Below, one piece after another: positions 42,900 to 54,359 of a DNA stretch of 56,375 nt. Position numbers and translations under genes: made by a program. Positions within the stretch are counted from its first letter, which is position 1; every line of letters starts with the position of its first letter. Source of the DNA: Branchiostoma floridae (lineage: Eukaryota; Chordata; Leptocardii; Amphioxiformes; Branchiostomatidae). A model generated the notes under the pieces. It was given only the letters and a program-made list of their open reading frames with translations. It did not search any database and was not told where the DNA came from. The stretch is taken from assembly GCF_000003815.2 (NCBI RefSeq), contig NC_049980.1:34883172-34939546 (forward strand), read 5' to 3'.

Positions 42900-43065
42900 T
42901 GGTAAACGTACCTGGGGTATATCAATGTCTTTGTCTAAATATGACAGGTTTCTGCCTGGGATACGCCAAAAATAGTTACTCAAGCAACGGGATAGGGTTT
43001 TGAAACGGTCAGACGTTTCGGAAAGAATCCACTTTCCGTAGTCAGTGACGGTGAAGTGATCTGCA
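42900..43065 (-). mobile_element. Penelope-like 3' tail with hammerhead-like module, copy c
   Basis: The minus strand at 43045-43014 reads CTGACTAC, then a perfect 6-pair hairpin (GGAAAG with CTTTCC, loop TGGATT), then GAAACG. It continues TCTGACCGTTTC, CGTTGCTTGAGTAACTA and TTTTTGGCGTATCCCAGGC. The same tail occurs at 51525 and, degraded, at 9650. Confidence 0.45.
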
Positions 43066-43654
43066 AGAAACAGGTCTTTTATACTCTCACTAGGAATGAA
43101 GACAATTTCAGCTGTCCAATAGGAAAGGTTGTAAGACAATTCAGACTGAAGACAATTTGGATTCCAAAGAAAACAAAGTTAAGCCAAAGTCAAGCGGAAG
43201 ACAATTTGGATTTTCAAAGGATATCAGGGCTGGGACCCAGTTAATGCAAAGGAGTCAATTAGCTCCTGTTGTTTTAGTTACGGGAGCTAAAATTTTTGTT
43301 GGGGGGGGGGGGGTTGGTGCTATGTCCCAAGTGCCGGGATAGGTTGCCTGGGATAGGTTGATAGATGCTGGACAGGAACTTGTGGAGAACCTGGTGCAGG
43401 TGTCACTCAGAGTGGAGTATTGTCTTTCTTACTTCTTCGGGGTCTTCTTAAGTACCCCTCTAAGTACCCCTGCTGTGTATCACTGGGGGGGGGGGGGGGG
43501 CAGGTGGGTTTTGACAGGACTGCTGCTAGTCTGGCCCTTAAGTCCTGAACAGGTAGCTTGCATGATGTGTCCCAGATGGTAGCTTGCACATGAGTCTCCC
43601 ATCAGTGACTTCTATTGTCTATTGGGTAGCTCCATGAAGAGAACTGAAACGCAA

Positions 43655-43805
43655 AGGGGCGGGTAGAACAGAAAGAAACAATAGGCACAAATCCGCACCG
43701 ACCTGGGAATCGGACGCAATACTAGCAGCCTAACTGATCGAGCCAAAAGCCTGACAGCCATTTGGCATGGTCAGTTAGCGCTACTTGAACCCCCACTGTT
43801 ACAGA
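43655..43805 (-). mobile_element. tRNA-derived SINE, reverse copy
   Basis: Reverse of the element at 53385-53590: GATCGAGCCAAAAGCCTGAC, GCATGGTCAGTTAGCGCTAC, ACCCCCACTGTTAC in the same order. The B box lies at the GGGAATCGGA side and is degraded. Confidence 0.75.
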
Positions 43806-44059
43806 GCACCAAGTACTTGTATCTCTCCCAAATTGTTGGTCATTGACATTCCTCCCTCCTTTGTGGTCAATGACTGAATGAATGTACGATTGAATGAACC
43901 AATCAATAGCCATTATCTATCATCATCTGATGCTTTGAATATGGTAAGAAATAAACCAGATCCAGTGACAGGTGACCATCTGTGCTTAAGTAGATGTTTG
44001 TAACTTTTAATTCAGATTGCTGCTTGTGTAGAAGCAGAAAGTGATTGTCATGTCATGTA

Positions 44060-44243
44060 ATTCATTCATTCATTCATTTATTTATTCATCCATTTGTCTG
44101 TTCATTTCTTTATTCATTCATTCATTCATTCATTTATTCATCCATCCTTTCACTCGCTCACTCGCTCACTCACTCACACTCACTCACTCACTCACTCACT
44201 CACTCACTCACTCACTCACTCACTCACTCACTCACTCACTCAT
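44060..44243. repeat. (TTCA)n and (CTCA)n microsatellite
   Basis: TTCATTCA tetramers pass into CTCACTCA tetramers. Confidence 0.97.
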
Positions 44244-44249
44244 TCAGCT

Positions 44250-46630
44250 ACAGTCTAAATGTGCCTGCAAATGTGATGTAATAGTTACACCGTGGAAAGA
44301 TATTTTGTCAGTTGTTGGGAACAGTAAAGTATGCCAACTTTAGTGTCGCAGGATCCAGCGAAACACTTTCCTCTCGGCCCTGTGCCAGCGTACATGTAAA
44401 ACTCCTTCGTTCATGACGAACACAATTTTGTGCATAACTGCTGTTGTGTTCATGCACTAAACTATTCTGCACAACAAAGTCTCGAGATAATGAGTTTAAT
44501 GTACACTAACATATGCCATTGTCTCAGTCTGATGCCAAAGTTCTTAGTTTTATTGTGTACCTGTGTAGTAGACCTCACAGAACAGAGTTTGGAACACTAT
44601 CCCACAGCTTTGCCAACTGGTTCAGTAGCACTCATGGCATAAAATTGAAGGAAATTGCTCTGGAAGAGATTTTCTGCATGGCTGCCTGATCATCACTTTT
44701 CCCCCAGAGATCATGTATGCTGGATAAGGGCTGGTATGTTTGGCAAACCCTAAAACTTTCTTCAAAAACTTTTCCAGTAGAGAAGAGTAAAGACTTGAGT
44801 TGGTCATGCCGAATAAATAAACTCAAAACTCAGGTAGGAATGGCTGGTTCCATTTTAGGCTGCTCTTTAGGCACGGATTACATGCAGGGCTCAAAATCCT
44901 TTTTTTTTCAGCCAGGTTGCCCAGGCGGAAACCTGAGTCAAAATCCTTGTTGTGCCATCAACATTTTTTTTAGGTTGCCCCACTTCCAAGTTATTACTTT
45001 CTTCAATTTCAAATCAAGTAATTATCCTTTATCTTTTCTTCCAGATACTTGTAACTACTTATGTTTTATCTTTATAATGTGCTTTACTCAAAATCACTTC
45101 TTACACATTTGTAGAATTAGACTAGTTGTTGGAGAATTGTCAAAACTGTTCATTTCACCTTATGGATAAAGCCATGCAGACCCTATATTTGTGCTAGTTA
45201 AGAATGTCCCTGGTACTAGGGGACATCTCTTAAGTTCTGTGCAGCTAATTAAGTGTCCAATTATAGACGTATCCAGGTAATTATCTCTAAGTACCACATC
45301 TGTTAGCCATCTGGAGATGGGAGCAACATTGGATTGCCACTGCGGACAATCAAACTAGTCAAATACTTGAGAAGAAATATTGTAAGTCTTTGAATTTCCA
45401 TCATGAATCCATGTCACTGCCAATCTGGGTCTCCAAGACTTTAGCACTTGAAGTCCACATATCTCTGTCAGTCAGTCTTTTCCAGACTATGACAAACTAC
45501 GCAAGAACTTAGCGACAAAAGATTTCAATTCCGATGCTCATAGATACAAAATTACATAAACACATATAATTGGTGCTATATAGAAGAACTTTATTGCATG
45601 ACAATTGTACATGGTACCCGTGATGACATCCCTGATGTCCACGTTCAAGTTCAAGTTCGCAATGTATGGCATCAACTATTACACAGTTCAAAATAGAGGT
45701 ATAGAATAAAGCTTTACAGCATTCTTCAGGCATGTTCCCATCATAGCACTTAGTGCAGTAGTGCTGTTGCTGGCAGAAGGGAGTCCTGGGCAGTTTCCCT
45801 GCTTCTTACCACACAGCTGACAGCGGGCTGTTTTTCTCATTTTCAGACTTTAATAATGTGCCAGTTGAATTGTTGCTTACTCAATAGAACTGTTTGTGCT
45901 TCTGTTTATTGCTTTGACTGTTCAGCACACACAGCCAGGGCTGCCCAACTCGCCTGTGGCTATTACAAAGGGCTAGCCCTGCTGACAAAAGCAGAGACAA
46001 TACAAATGGATAATAATATTAGATATAGTGAACACACTCACACTCACACAGTATCTACAATGGAATACTGAGTACTGTCTGTGTTGGATTTTCATGTCCC
46101 ATTTCCAGTCTGACCCAGAAAACTGCTGCCCCGCTGGCAGGAAAAACCATCAGCCCAGAGATACTCTGATTAACGATGCTGATCATAACGAGGGTTTGAG
46201 AAGAATGGTCCTTGATGAAAAATCTCCTGATGGGTTTTAAAAGTCCCGTTATTGGATGGGGTGAGGCGAGGATGATGAATGTAAACTCCTTCAGCAGAAG
46301 TGTTCTGCAGAGTTTCATCATGAAAATGGGAGGAAACATTTTTACCTGCCGGATATTAATGGGAATTTTTCATCATGTGACCCGTAGAAAAAGCCGGAAT
46401 AATGAATATCACTGAAACGTTGGTGGAATAAAAAACAGTGGTTATGTGCAAAGAATGTTGTTATTCATGATCAGTGACCAGATGAAGCTGTACATGGATG
46501 AACTTCAGAAGATGTTTGGGCTCGTCTTATACTTTTGCCAAGTAGAACATGTTTTTGGTGGCTTTGTTTGTGGACATGTGTGTCTGTCTGTTGCCAGCAT
46601 AACTTGAGAAGCTGTGAATTGGACTGTTTT
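44250..46630. other. Intron, mostly unique sequence
   Basis: No splice-framed exon convincing enough to call. A CAGGTAGGAATGGCTGGTTC phrase at 44832 is shared with 55640. Around 46080-46330 the DNA is unusually non-repetitive, with homeodomain-like GATTAACGA. Confidence 0.35.
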
Positions 46631-46639
46631 GATATACAA

Positions 46640-46890
46640 CTTGTATGGTAGGTGCATAGGCGTCAGGAAATAAAGGTCAAGTTTGATACTGGGCCTCCTC
46701 CCGGTTCTATTTATATAGTCCTGGAGTGTAACTTGTTGCTGAAGATGTGTCAAGGTAAAATAAAGCTAAAGAGAAACTTCTCGTGCAGGGGACATGCTAT
46801 AGTCATGATTTGTGAGTGTTAGATAGGTCTTGGTGCACAAGTGGTGTAGATTTGGGCCATCCAGTGGCTTGTTTTAAAAAACTCAGTTGG
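46640..46890. repeat. Dispersed repeat, copy 2 of the 3370-3720 family
   Basis: GGGGACATGCTATAGTCATG, GGTGTAGATTTGGGCC and GTGGCTTGTTTT match the order of landmarks at 3465-3550. Confidence 0.45.
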
Positions 46891-46904
46891 ATTTTGTTTG
46901 AGAC

Positions 46905-47278
46905 TTAGGCCACACCAATTTAATTTCTTGGTTCACGGATTTTTTCATAAAATATATGGAGCGAGAGGGCGAAATAAAAATAAAAATAAAAATTGTAAAA
47001 TGGTCCGGGTAAAGGTAAGGGCTAATCCCAAACATAAAGAAAAAAAAGTTTTCAGCTTGAAAAAAAGTACAAAAACACTATTACTGCACAGTAACAGCAC
47101 CTGTTCGATGAAAATTACAAAAGTAGTGTCAGTTTTTATGTTTGCTACACCATAAAGTTGGTGAATGGTTTCATTAATGGTGAAAATTTGCTGAGTGGTA
47201 ATTTTTATTTTTATTTTTTTTCCAAAAAATAGGAGCGAGCGAATCCGTGAACCAAGAAATTAAATTGGTGTAGGCTTA
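46905..47278. mobile_element. MITE with 30-base inverted ends
   Basis: ACACCAATTTAATTTCTTGG and CCAAGAAATTAAATTGGTGT are inverted ends, continuing with TTCACGGATT / AATCCGTGAA. No transposase. Confidence 0.8.
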
Positions 47279-47800
47279 TTGCACTTTTCTTTCCTGATAG
47301 TTTGAAGGGCAATGTGGTGATGAAAAATGAGGTTATTCTATTGGCCAGCTCCGATTTCAAACTATAACTTTGTCATTAACTTTTGGAACTGCGTGTAATT
47401 ACTGTCTGGTGTTGGGTAATTAAGTATAAACCTTCCTCAGCGGGGCGATCAGGTTTCAAACACGTCTCAGATGATCAGGGATAATTTTCCGCAGAACAGT
47501 CTTAATTTTGTCACACGGATCTGATCAGTGACTTAGAAAATGGAGCTGTACTTCAGGACTGCCACATCTGTCTGCAGCTAGTTCAAGCTGAAGTTCATCC
47601 TAATGAAGTAAGTTCATCCTAATGAAGTTGTCTGTAGACAAGACACCTGTCGTCTGAGCCAGTCAGCGAAAGTGGAAGTGAAACTTATCTTCAGCCAGCT
47701 TTAAGACAGAGAAGACAGAGGTTATGTACAGTATTTACAGGTTTCTTGTACCAGGAAATTACCCTAGCTCTTTTCGACAAGCACAATGAATAAATGAATG
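47279..47800. other. Intron, unique AT-rich DNA
   Basis: Several TAATTA-type strings (GTGTAATTACTG, GGGTAATTAAG); no coding sequence. Confidence 0.3.
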
Positions 47801-47804
47801 AATT

Positions 47805-48100
47805 AAACGGCTTTCCTCACTATACTCAGGTGAAAATGAGTACCTAGCTTTGGCTCACGGTGATTTACATCATTCACCCGGACGGGAGACCTGGCGCATA
47901 TGAAAGGGTATGTCACCCCGTAAGGGGCGGTATAACCCCGTCGTGTGTAAACATGTACGAATATGTGCGATCACGTCGACCGATGATGTATGTTCGTCTG
48001 TATCTCTGTGGATCTGCCGCTACCAGCCCAAAGCTGCCTAGGCAGATCCGTGTAATGAGTTGTATCATTGTCAATAAATAAATAAATAAATAAATTAAGA
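47805..48100 (+). mobile_element. SINE-like repeat sharing the CTCAGGTGAAAATGAG body
   Basis: The phrase at 47829-47848 matches the SINE at 24722-24865. It ends near an (AAAT)n run at 48073-48094. Confidence 0.5.
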
Positions 48101-48762
48101 AAGGTTCACACAATAAAAAGATAGATTCAAATAATGAACAGTGTACCACAGCTAAACGTCCCTCTCTAGTTATAAGGATTGCAACCCTTTCCAGTAGCAT
48201 ACTACATACAAGTGGGTTGAGAGACACAGCTGGGATTAGAACTCCAGAGTCTGCCTAAACACCACAAACGACCACAAACAACCACAAACGACCACAACTG
48301 ACTCTAATATGCGGTGTATATGGAGCAACGACCTTGTGTACACTCTGGGGACATTGTTTAATTTACATTTATGAATTTAAAAACATGTAGCAAGTCTTAT
48401 GTTTTTACCAGTATTTCGAGTTAGTCCGGTTTGTGGTGTTTAGGCAGACCGAGAACTCCCAACCTCTTGGTGAAGACGCAGGGTTGCTATTATTACTGAA
48501 CTCACTTCAACTACACGTACTCGCTGGCCACAGCTGGGATTAGAACTCCCCACCGCTTGGTCCAGACACAGGGTTGCTATCATTACTGAACTACACGTAC
48601 TCGCTGGCCATATTAAGGTTCTATTTGTATTCCAAAGGTTCCTCCATGTTCCCATGTCTGTGTCTGAGTCTGTTTTATTCAGCTTGTAGAACCGCCCTTT
48701 GGCGGAGCACAGCGAGTCATGCAGACACGGTACATGTTTTGCAGACATGCTGTAGCGGCTGG

Positions 48763-49190
48763 TAGTGGTGCGTGCCTAAACTCATATTCAGGTTCAGGTC
48801 CAGATTCAGGTCCAGCAGTTCAGGTTCAGGTCCGGACTTTAAGGCCGGACCTGAACCTATCATTGCATATCATGTGCGCTAGAAAGTTGTCTTTTTTTAG
48901 GGGGAGGGGGGGATGGTGCATATAGAATTGCATGTTAGCATGAATTGAAATGCAATGTGAAAAATACATGCAAATTATATACAGCCAGTGTAAACACGAA
49001 CTGTTTTTTGTCTTTTTCTAGTGCAAATTTCACTGTCTATGGAAGGTTTTAGATGGTTTAGAACAAAAAAAGGGAATGTAAGTGACAGATAGCTTTTTGC
49101 AAGTCAGGACTTGGCTCCGGACATTTAGTTTTTAGTTTTTTTTAGTTTTTAGGTCCAATTCCAAGTCCGGGCTTTAGGTACGCACCACTA
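48763..49190. mobile_element. hAT-like MITE with 8-base target duplication
   Basis: Ends TAGTGGTGCGTGCCTAAA and TTTAGGTACGCACCACTA are inverted, and perfect copies of GCGGCTGG flank it (48755-48762, 49191-49198). TAG-x-G ends plus an 8-base duplication are the hAT signature. Inside are AGGTTCAGGTCC repeats and a hairpin at 48814-48860. Confidence 0.85.
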
Positions 49191-49617
49191 GCGGCTGGTT
49201 ATGTTAAATGGAATAAAGTTGTCACGTCTAACCTCTGTATTGTATGTTAAGTTGTTAACTGATGATAAGCAATTCAGAAACGTTAATCTAGACACTATCA
49301 GTTATGTAAAATGTCAGCTGGCAGAGTGGCATAGCTCAACAACGTACGCAGACTTGTTGTGACGGCTGGTGTGTTAAATGGAACAAAGTTGTCATGTCCA
49401 ACCTTTGTATTGTACGGTAGGTGAGCAATTAAGATTCGTTAATCCTGACACTGTTCAAAGTTATATGGCATGTCTGTATTGATGGTAGAACCGTGTAGTG
49501 CAATGAGATTCGCCAGCATACAGCGTTGGTTGGTAAAGTTACATGGAACGAAGTTGTCATGTCTAACTTGAAAGTTCATCTGTGTTGGTAGAAGTCATTC
49601 TTGAAAATAGTTGAAGT

Positions 49618-49790
49618 TTTGAACTGTAATTTCCAACACAAAGATTGGACTCACCCAAATTTTTGACTGCACAGCATCAGTCTTTGTCAAGGAATTGTTG
49701 GATTGTTCATTCCTTGACAAAGACTGATACTGTGCAGTCGAAAATTTGGGTGAGTCCAATCTTTGTGATGGAAATTACAGTTCAGCTATT
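49618..49790. mobile_element. Palindromic element, about 80-base arms
   Basis: AACTGTAATTTCC, AAAGATTGGACTCACCCAAA, GACAAAGACTGAT and the complementary arm enclose a spacer near GTTGGATTG. It lies inside a satellite unit. Confidence 0.85.
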
Positions 49791-50809
49791 TCAAATCTAA
49801 CCTTTGTATTGTAGGGTAGCTGATCAAGTAAGATATGTTAATCTGAACACTATTCCAAGTTTTGTGAAGTGTCTATTGCTTAGCTGGTAGAGCCGCCATT
49901 TGGCGTAGCACAACGTGATTTGCAGATGCGCTGTGTCGGTTTCTTATGTCAAATGGAACAAAAGTTGTCATGGCTAACCTTTGTATTGTATTGTATGGTA
50001 GGTGAGCAATTAATATATGTTAATCTGGACACTGTTCCAAGTGTCTATCGCTTAGCTGGTAGAGCCGCCCTTTGGTGTAACACAACGTGATTCGCAGACG
50101 CGCTGTGTCGGTTGGTTATGTCAAATGGAACAAAAGTTGTCAGGTCTAACTTTGTATTCTGAGCAATTAAGATTCGTTAATCCGAATACCGTTCAAAGTT
50201 ATAAGACATGTCTGTTTTGTCGCCATTTGGTGTAGCACGAGATTCAGATACGCCGTGTCGGTTGGTTATGTCAAATCAAACGTAGTTGTCATGTCTGACC
50301 TTTGCATTTTATGGTAGCTGAGCAATTAAGATATGTTAATCTAGACACTAACGGTTATGGGAAATGTCTGACTCGTAGACTGGCGTATCACAGCGAGCTT
50401 TGCAGACACGCCGAGTTGGTTGGTTATGTTAAATCGAACGTAGTTGTCATGTCTGACCTTTGCATTATACGGTAGCTGAGCAATTAAGATATGTTAATCT
50501 GGACACTAACAGTTATGGGAAATGTCGGTCTCCTAGACTGGCGTAGCACAGCGAGTCTTGCAGACACGCGGTGCCGGTTGGTTATGTTAAATGAAATGAA
50601 GTTGTCATGTCTGACCTTTGCATTGTACGGTAGCTGAGCGAGTAAGCTATGACACTGACGGTTGTGTGAAATGACTGACATTCAGCTGGTAGAGTGTGGC
50701 AGAGCACAACGACTTACGCAACACGCTGTGGCGGTTGGTTATGTTAGATGGAACACAGTTGGCATGCCTGATCTTGGCATTGTACTGTAGGTGAGCAATA
50801 TCAAGATAT

Positions 50810-51159
50810 TGCTAGCGCTGTCAAATCGTCTGAGGTGGCGCAACATATACACAATAGAGACTCCGGGACACTCCATTTCGTTGGACAAAGTCAAAATCCT
50901 AGACTCAGAACAGGATTTCTTTGCGCGAGGAGTGAAGGAGGCAGTGTACATTAGAGCCCACTGGCCCACACTCAACAGAGACGGGGGGCGGCATAGACTT
51001 TCTGATACTTATGACCCCCTCCTGTAAAAGTGGTGTGTTCCTGACGTCACTGCTGGAGATAGGGTCATTCTGTGAACAAGGTCGACGGAGTTTGACCAAA
51101 AATTTAGGGCAAGTCCCTATATTAATTCAGTATTGGAAAGAAAGTTTTGCAATTTCTAT
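50810..51159 (+). mobile_element. 5'-truncated Penelope-like element with GIY-YIG C-terminus
   Basis: Perfect 13-base target duplications (AATATCAAGATAT) lie at 50797-50809 and 51160-51172. The fragment encodes SAVKSSEVAQHIHN in one frame, then, shifted, GHSISLDKVKILDSEQ and GVKEAVYIRAHWPTLNRDGG. The H-x-I-x-x-x-x-V-x-[IV]-L-D and K-E-A-x-x-I...LNRDGG patterns are the usual end of the GIY-YIG endonuclease of Penelope-like elements. A frameshift and truncation make it inactive. Confidence 0.75.
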
Positions 51160-51479
51160 AATATCAAGATATGTTCATCTGGACACTGATGGTAATGTGA
51201 ATTGTCTGACATTCACTCAGCTGGTTGAGTGGCCTAGCTTGATGATTTAAGCAGACATGCACGGCAGCTGGTTTGTTAGATGGAGCGAAGTTGTCATGTC
51301 TCACCTTTGTGTTGTACGGTGGCTGAGCAGCATACATGTCTGCATAATCTGGACACTGTGGAAAAGTTTGTAAAAGGCTACATACATCCATAAGTGGAGT
51401 GCTGAAGAACTTAGAGAGTGGTTTGATAGATACATGCATCAGTTACTACTGACAGGACAGAGTGAGTACCAAATTGGTA

Positions 51480-51600
51480 AATTCTGTCGAAGTTAATTTC
51501 TCTGACCCTGATAAAAGGTTGTGGATGCTGACTGAAACGTCTGACCACTTACAACATCTGTCCATGGCCAGTTGCTTAAGTAACTTTTTTGTTGTTGATA
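51480..51600 (+). mobile_element. Penelope-like 3' tail with hammerhead-like module, copy d
   Basis: CTGATAAA near 51508, an imperfect hairpin with TGGATG loop, then GAAACG at 51534-51539, TCTGACC and GTTGCTTAAGTAAC. Same order as 43045-42980 on the other strand. Confidence 0.4.
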
Positions 51601-51849
51601 AGTTGATTATAGCACCTGTGAATTATCAAAACTTTTTACAAACAACTACACGGAGTAATTGGTACTCTGCTGGCCTGACCCTGTACTGGAACGATGGTCA
51701 CAACAAATGACACACACTCGGTTTGAACATAACGAAATTAAGCTCATAATGGGGATCTCTATGACTATATATTACCAGAATATTTTTCAAAGGCAAAATA
51801 TAGGTTACCTGGTAGTGGTAGAGGGTTACATGTAGGTGGTGTAAGTTAT

Positions 51850-52690
51850 GAGACTGAAGTATGTATGTACTATCTAAGGTTAATCATCATCATCAGCATT
51901 CATCAATCAAACTGTCAAAGCTGTGGATGTGATTGACAGCTGTCTGGGGTGATGGAAGGCAGAGTTGGGTGGTCTGTTCTCCCTGCTTGCAGGTTGGTAA
52001 GTAGGTCATCACAGTCTGTCAACAACAGTTCTGTAGGACCTGTTAGCAGGGCCAACACTAACATTATCAATAGGCTCTGTGAATGATCAAATCTGTTTAC
52101 AAAAGAACTACTCAGAGTCAGGCTGCTTGATACTGTATTGGACTGGGGACTGTACTAGAAGGATGGAGAACGTTTGAGTGTACATACATATGATTCATGT
52201 GTTCATTTGAACTCCAAGCAAGGAAAGAGGGTTGTTGATGATAAATTAAAGTGTGAGAAGTGGGACTAATGAATTAAAGCCTGAAATGTGATCAGCCTGT
52301 CTATTATCTGCCTTGATGGAAGCCAGGGTTGGTTGTTACCGTAAAAACATTTATTTTCCCAGGGACATAATTTGCTAGGGTTTGGAGGGGAAGTTTAGGT
52401 TTTCTCGGTGTTGTTAAAAGAGTTCTGAAGTGTAGTCAAAGTACTTAACACTTAGTCGCGGTGTCATGACTTTGCGGTAAGATGACATTGTGAAAATAAA
52501 ATAAAACCACTGTGAACATCTTCAGATGTACAGTATCTCCTGCCTGGAGCTTGATAAGCAATCACAGCCTGTCATCAACATGTCCTGTGGAGGTGACACT
52601 AACCACTGTCCTGCTGCATACTACTAGTATCTAATGGTTACATGGTGATTAAACACTGCAGGAACTTTAATCTGTCCAGAGGTGCCTCGA
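51850..52690. repeat. Intron with diverged repeats
   Basis: A relic of the TTCGCGGTGG MITE lies at 52340-52535 (ACCGTAAAAACATTTA at the left, CACTGTGAACATC at the right). First unit of the CATGTCCTGT repeat at 52575. Confidence 0.45.
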
Positions 52691-52892
52691 CCACGTTAAA
52701 CAGCCTCATTACTCATACTGGGTACCTACTGGCTGGCAAAATACACCAGATGATTATTATTATTATTATTATTATAACTGTGGCATCCACAAGTCCTCTG
52801 CAGGGCACAGCAGCTCTATAACACCTCAGGCCTGCTGCATGTTGGACATGTCCTCTACAGGCGACTCTAACCACTGTCATCTGCATATCTAA

Positions 52893-53109
52893 GAGGGTCT
52901 GCATGGGGGGTCCTGACAACGATTTACGCTAAATTTGGGATGGCTGACTACGGTTTACGTTAAATTCACGAAGGCTACCAACGTTTTACGCTTCATCCCA
53001 CTACGAATTACGTGAAATAAAAAAATAAAAAATAAAATAGCTTCCTTACGAATTACGCGAAATTAAAAAGGCCTGCGTACGCTTTGCGGAAAAGAGCATG
53101 CAGACCCTC
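52893..53109. mobile_element. MITE with GAGGGTCTGCATG ends
   Basis: GAGGGTCTGCATG and CATGCAGACCCTC are perfect inverted ends. Inside, about six versions of ACGAATTACGTGAAAT-like blocks recur every 25-35 bases. Confidence 0.75.
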
Positions 53110-53384
53110 ATCTAACAGTTACACTGTAACTTACAATATAAGTTACATGGTGATTTAACTATTGCATAACTGTGGCATCCACATTTCCTCCAGAGGGGAC
53201 AGCAGCTCTATAACACCACAGGCCTTTTTACATGGTGATTAAACTCTGCAGGAACTGTAATCCGTCTGTATCTGTGGGTCACCCTGTGAAGATTAATGTG
53301 TCATAGCAGATACTCCTTACTGGCAGGATCCACATTCATATTTGGGAATAGCTGCACTGGTCCATTTCATCTTTGGTAAGATGT

Positions 53385-53590
53385 CATGTAACAGTGGGGG
53401 TTTAAGTAGTGCTAACTGGCCATGCCAAATGCCTGTCAGGCTTTTGGCTCGATCAGTTAGAGAACTTAGACCGCTGGTGTTGTGATCCTAAGGACCCGGG
53501 TTCGATTCCCGGGTCAGTCGGGATATTTGTATATATTGTTTATTTCTGTTCTACTCGCCCCTCTGACTTCTTACAGTCATTGTGAATAGA
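53385..53590 (+). mobile_element. tRNA-derived SINE with intact B box
   Basis: A-box-like TGGCTCGATCAGTTAGAG at 53445 and B box GGGTTCGATTCCCGG at 53498, with a five-pair T stem. It is preceded by GCATGCCAAATGCC-like DNA shared with the reversed copy at 43655-43805. The anticodon arm does not fold well, so it is a SINE head, not a tRNA gene. Confidence 0.75.
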
Positions 53591-54359
53591 ATGACGGAAG
53601 ATTTTAAGATTTTCTGTAGGTTCTCCTGGTAGCTTGATAAGTTGGTAAGTGTTCCTGTCATCAACATGTCCTGTGCAGGGGACACTAACCACTGTCATCT
53701 GCAGGCTTGTTGCATGCCTGACAATTACATGGTGATTAACTACTTTAATCTGTCCATAGCTGTGGGTCACCCTATGGAAATTAATGCATGCAGCATTTAC
53801 TCCTGACAGGCAGCACATTCATTTTTGGAATAGCTCCGCTGTTGAGCCCAACCTAAAAACTTAAAATCAGTTTACAGAAAAGATTTGGGGTGCACAACAG
53901 GAGATAAAGTAGGAATGTAAAAACCTCATCACCAAGCTTGCTACCTCTTGGTGCATAGCTTCAATTCTGGGTGCGAAAAAGTATATGTATGCACCCATAG
54001 TCCTGCCTGGTCAGCCTGTGTACATGTGTATGCAGGATGATGTATGTACCTACATGAAGGGCTGTCACTTTGATGTTATCTCTTACAAGAACCCTGTCTC
54101 CTTTGGTACAGAGGTAGGTCATTCATGTCTGTTGCACCTTGGACTGCTTTTGAGAAACAGCCACTGCATTTTTAGTCTGGGGAAAGGCTGTCGATTAATC
54201 ACCCAGCTGTTGGAATGGGCTCTCAAGTTCAAAGTTGTGGGGAAAGCAGTTGGGTGGCATTGATGAAGAGGCCATGACAACTGGCAATATTCCAACCCCT
54301 GCTTTACCTGTATTTGGACTCATACATGTATATTGTTTAAAAGTCCCTAGTCTAGTCTT

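Larger units (their letters stand above)
48690..51410. repeat. About 170-base satellite array, roughly 10 copies, with three insertions
   Basis: Units share GTTGGTTATGTTAAATGGAA, AAGTTGTCATGTCTAACCTT, GAGCAATTAAGATATGTTAA, TCTGGACACT and AGCTGGTAGAGCCGCC. Unit starts are near 49195, 49370, 49530, 49940, 50112, 50268, 50418, 50578, 50738 and 51268. The AGCTGGTAGAGC string looks like a tRNA A box, so the unit may derive from a SINE. Insertions are listed separately. Confidence 0.9.
52555..53830. repeat. Dispersed direct repeats of a CATGTCCTGT...CACTAACCACTGTC unit
   Basis: Phrases CATGTCCT, GACACTAACCACTGTC, TACATGGTGATTAA and CTTTAATCTGTCC recur near 52575, 52845, 53185 and 53665 in the same order. 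A short (ATT)n lies at 52751-52775. Confidence 0.65.

Noticed and set aside
42792-43139. 115-codon minus frame with a hydrophilic product
   Set aside because: It runs through the Penelope-like tail module, which recurs elsewhere without keeping the frame.
53440-53520. tRNA gene
   Set aside because: A and B boxes fit, but the acceptor and anticodon stems do not fold, and a reversed copy with the same flanks exists at 43655-43805, so it is a SINE.
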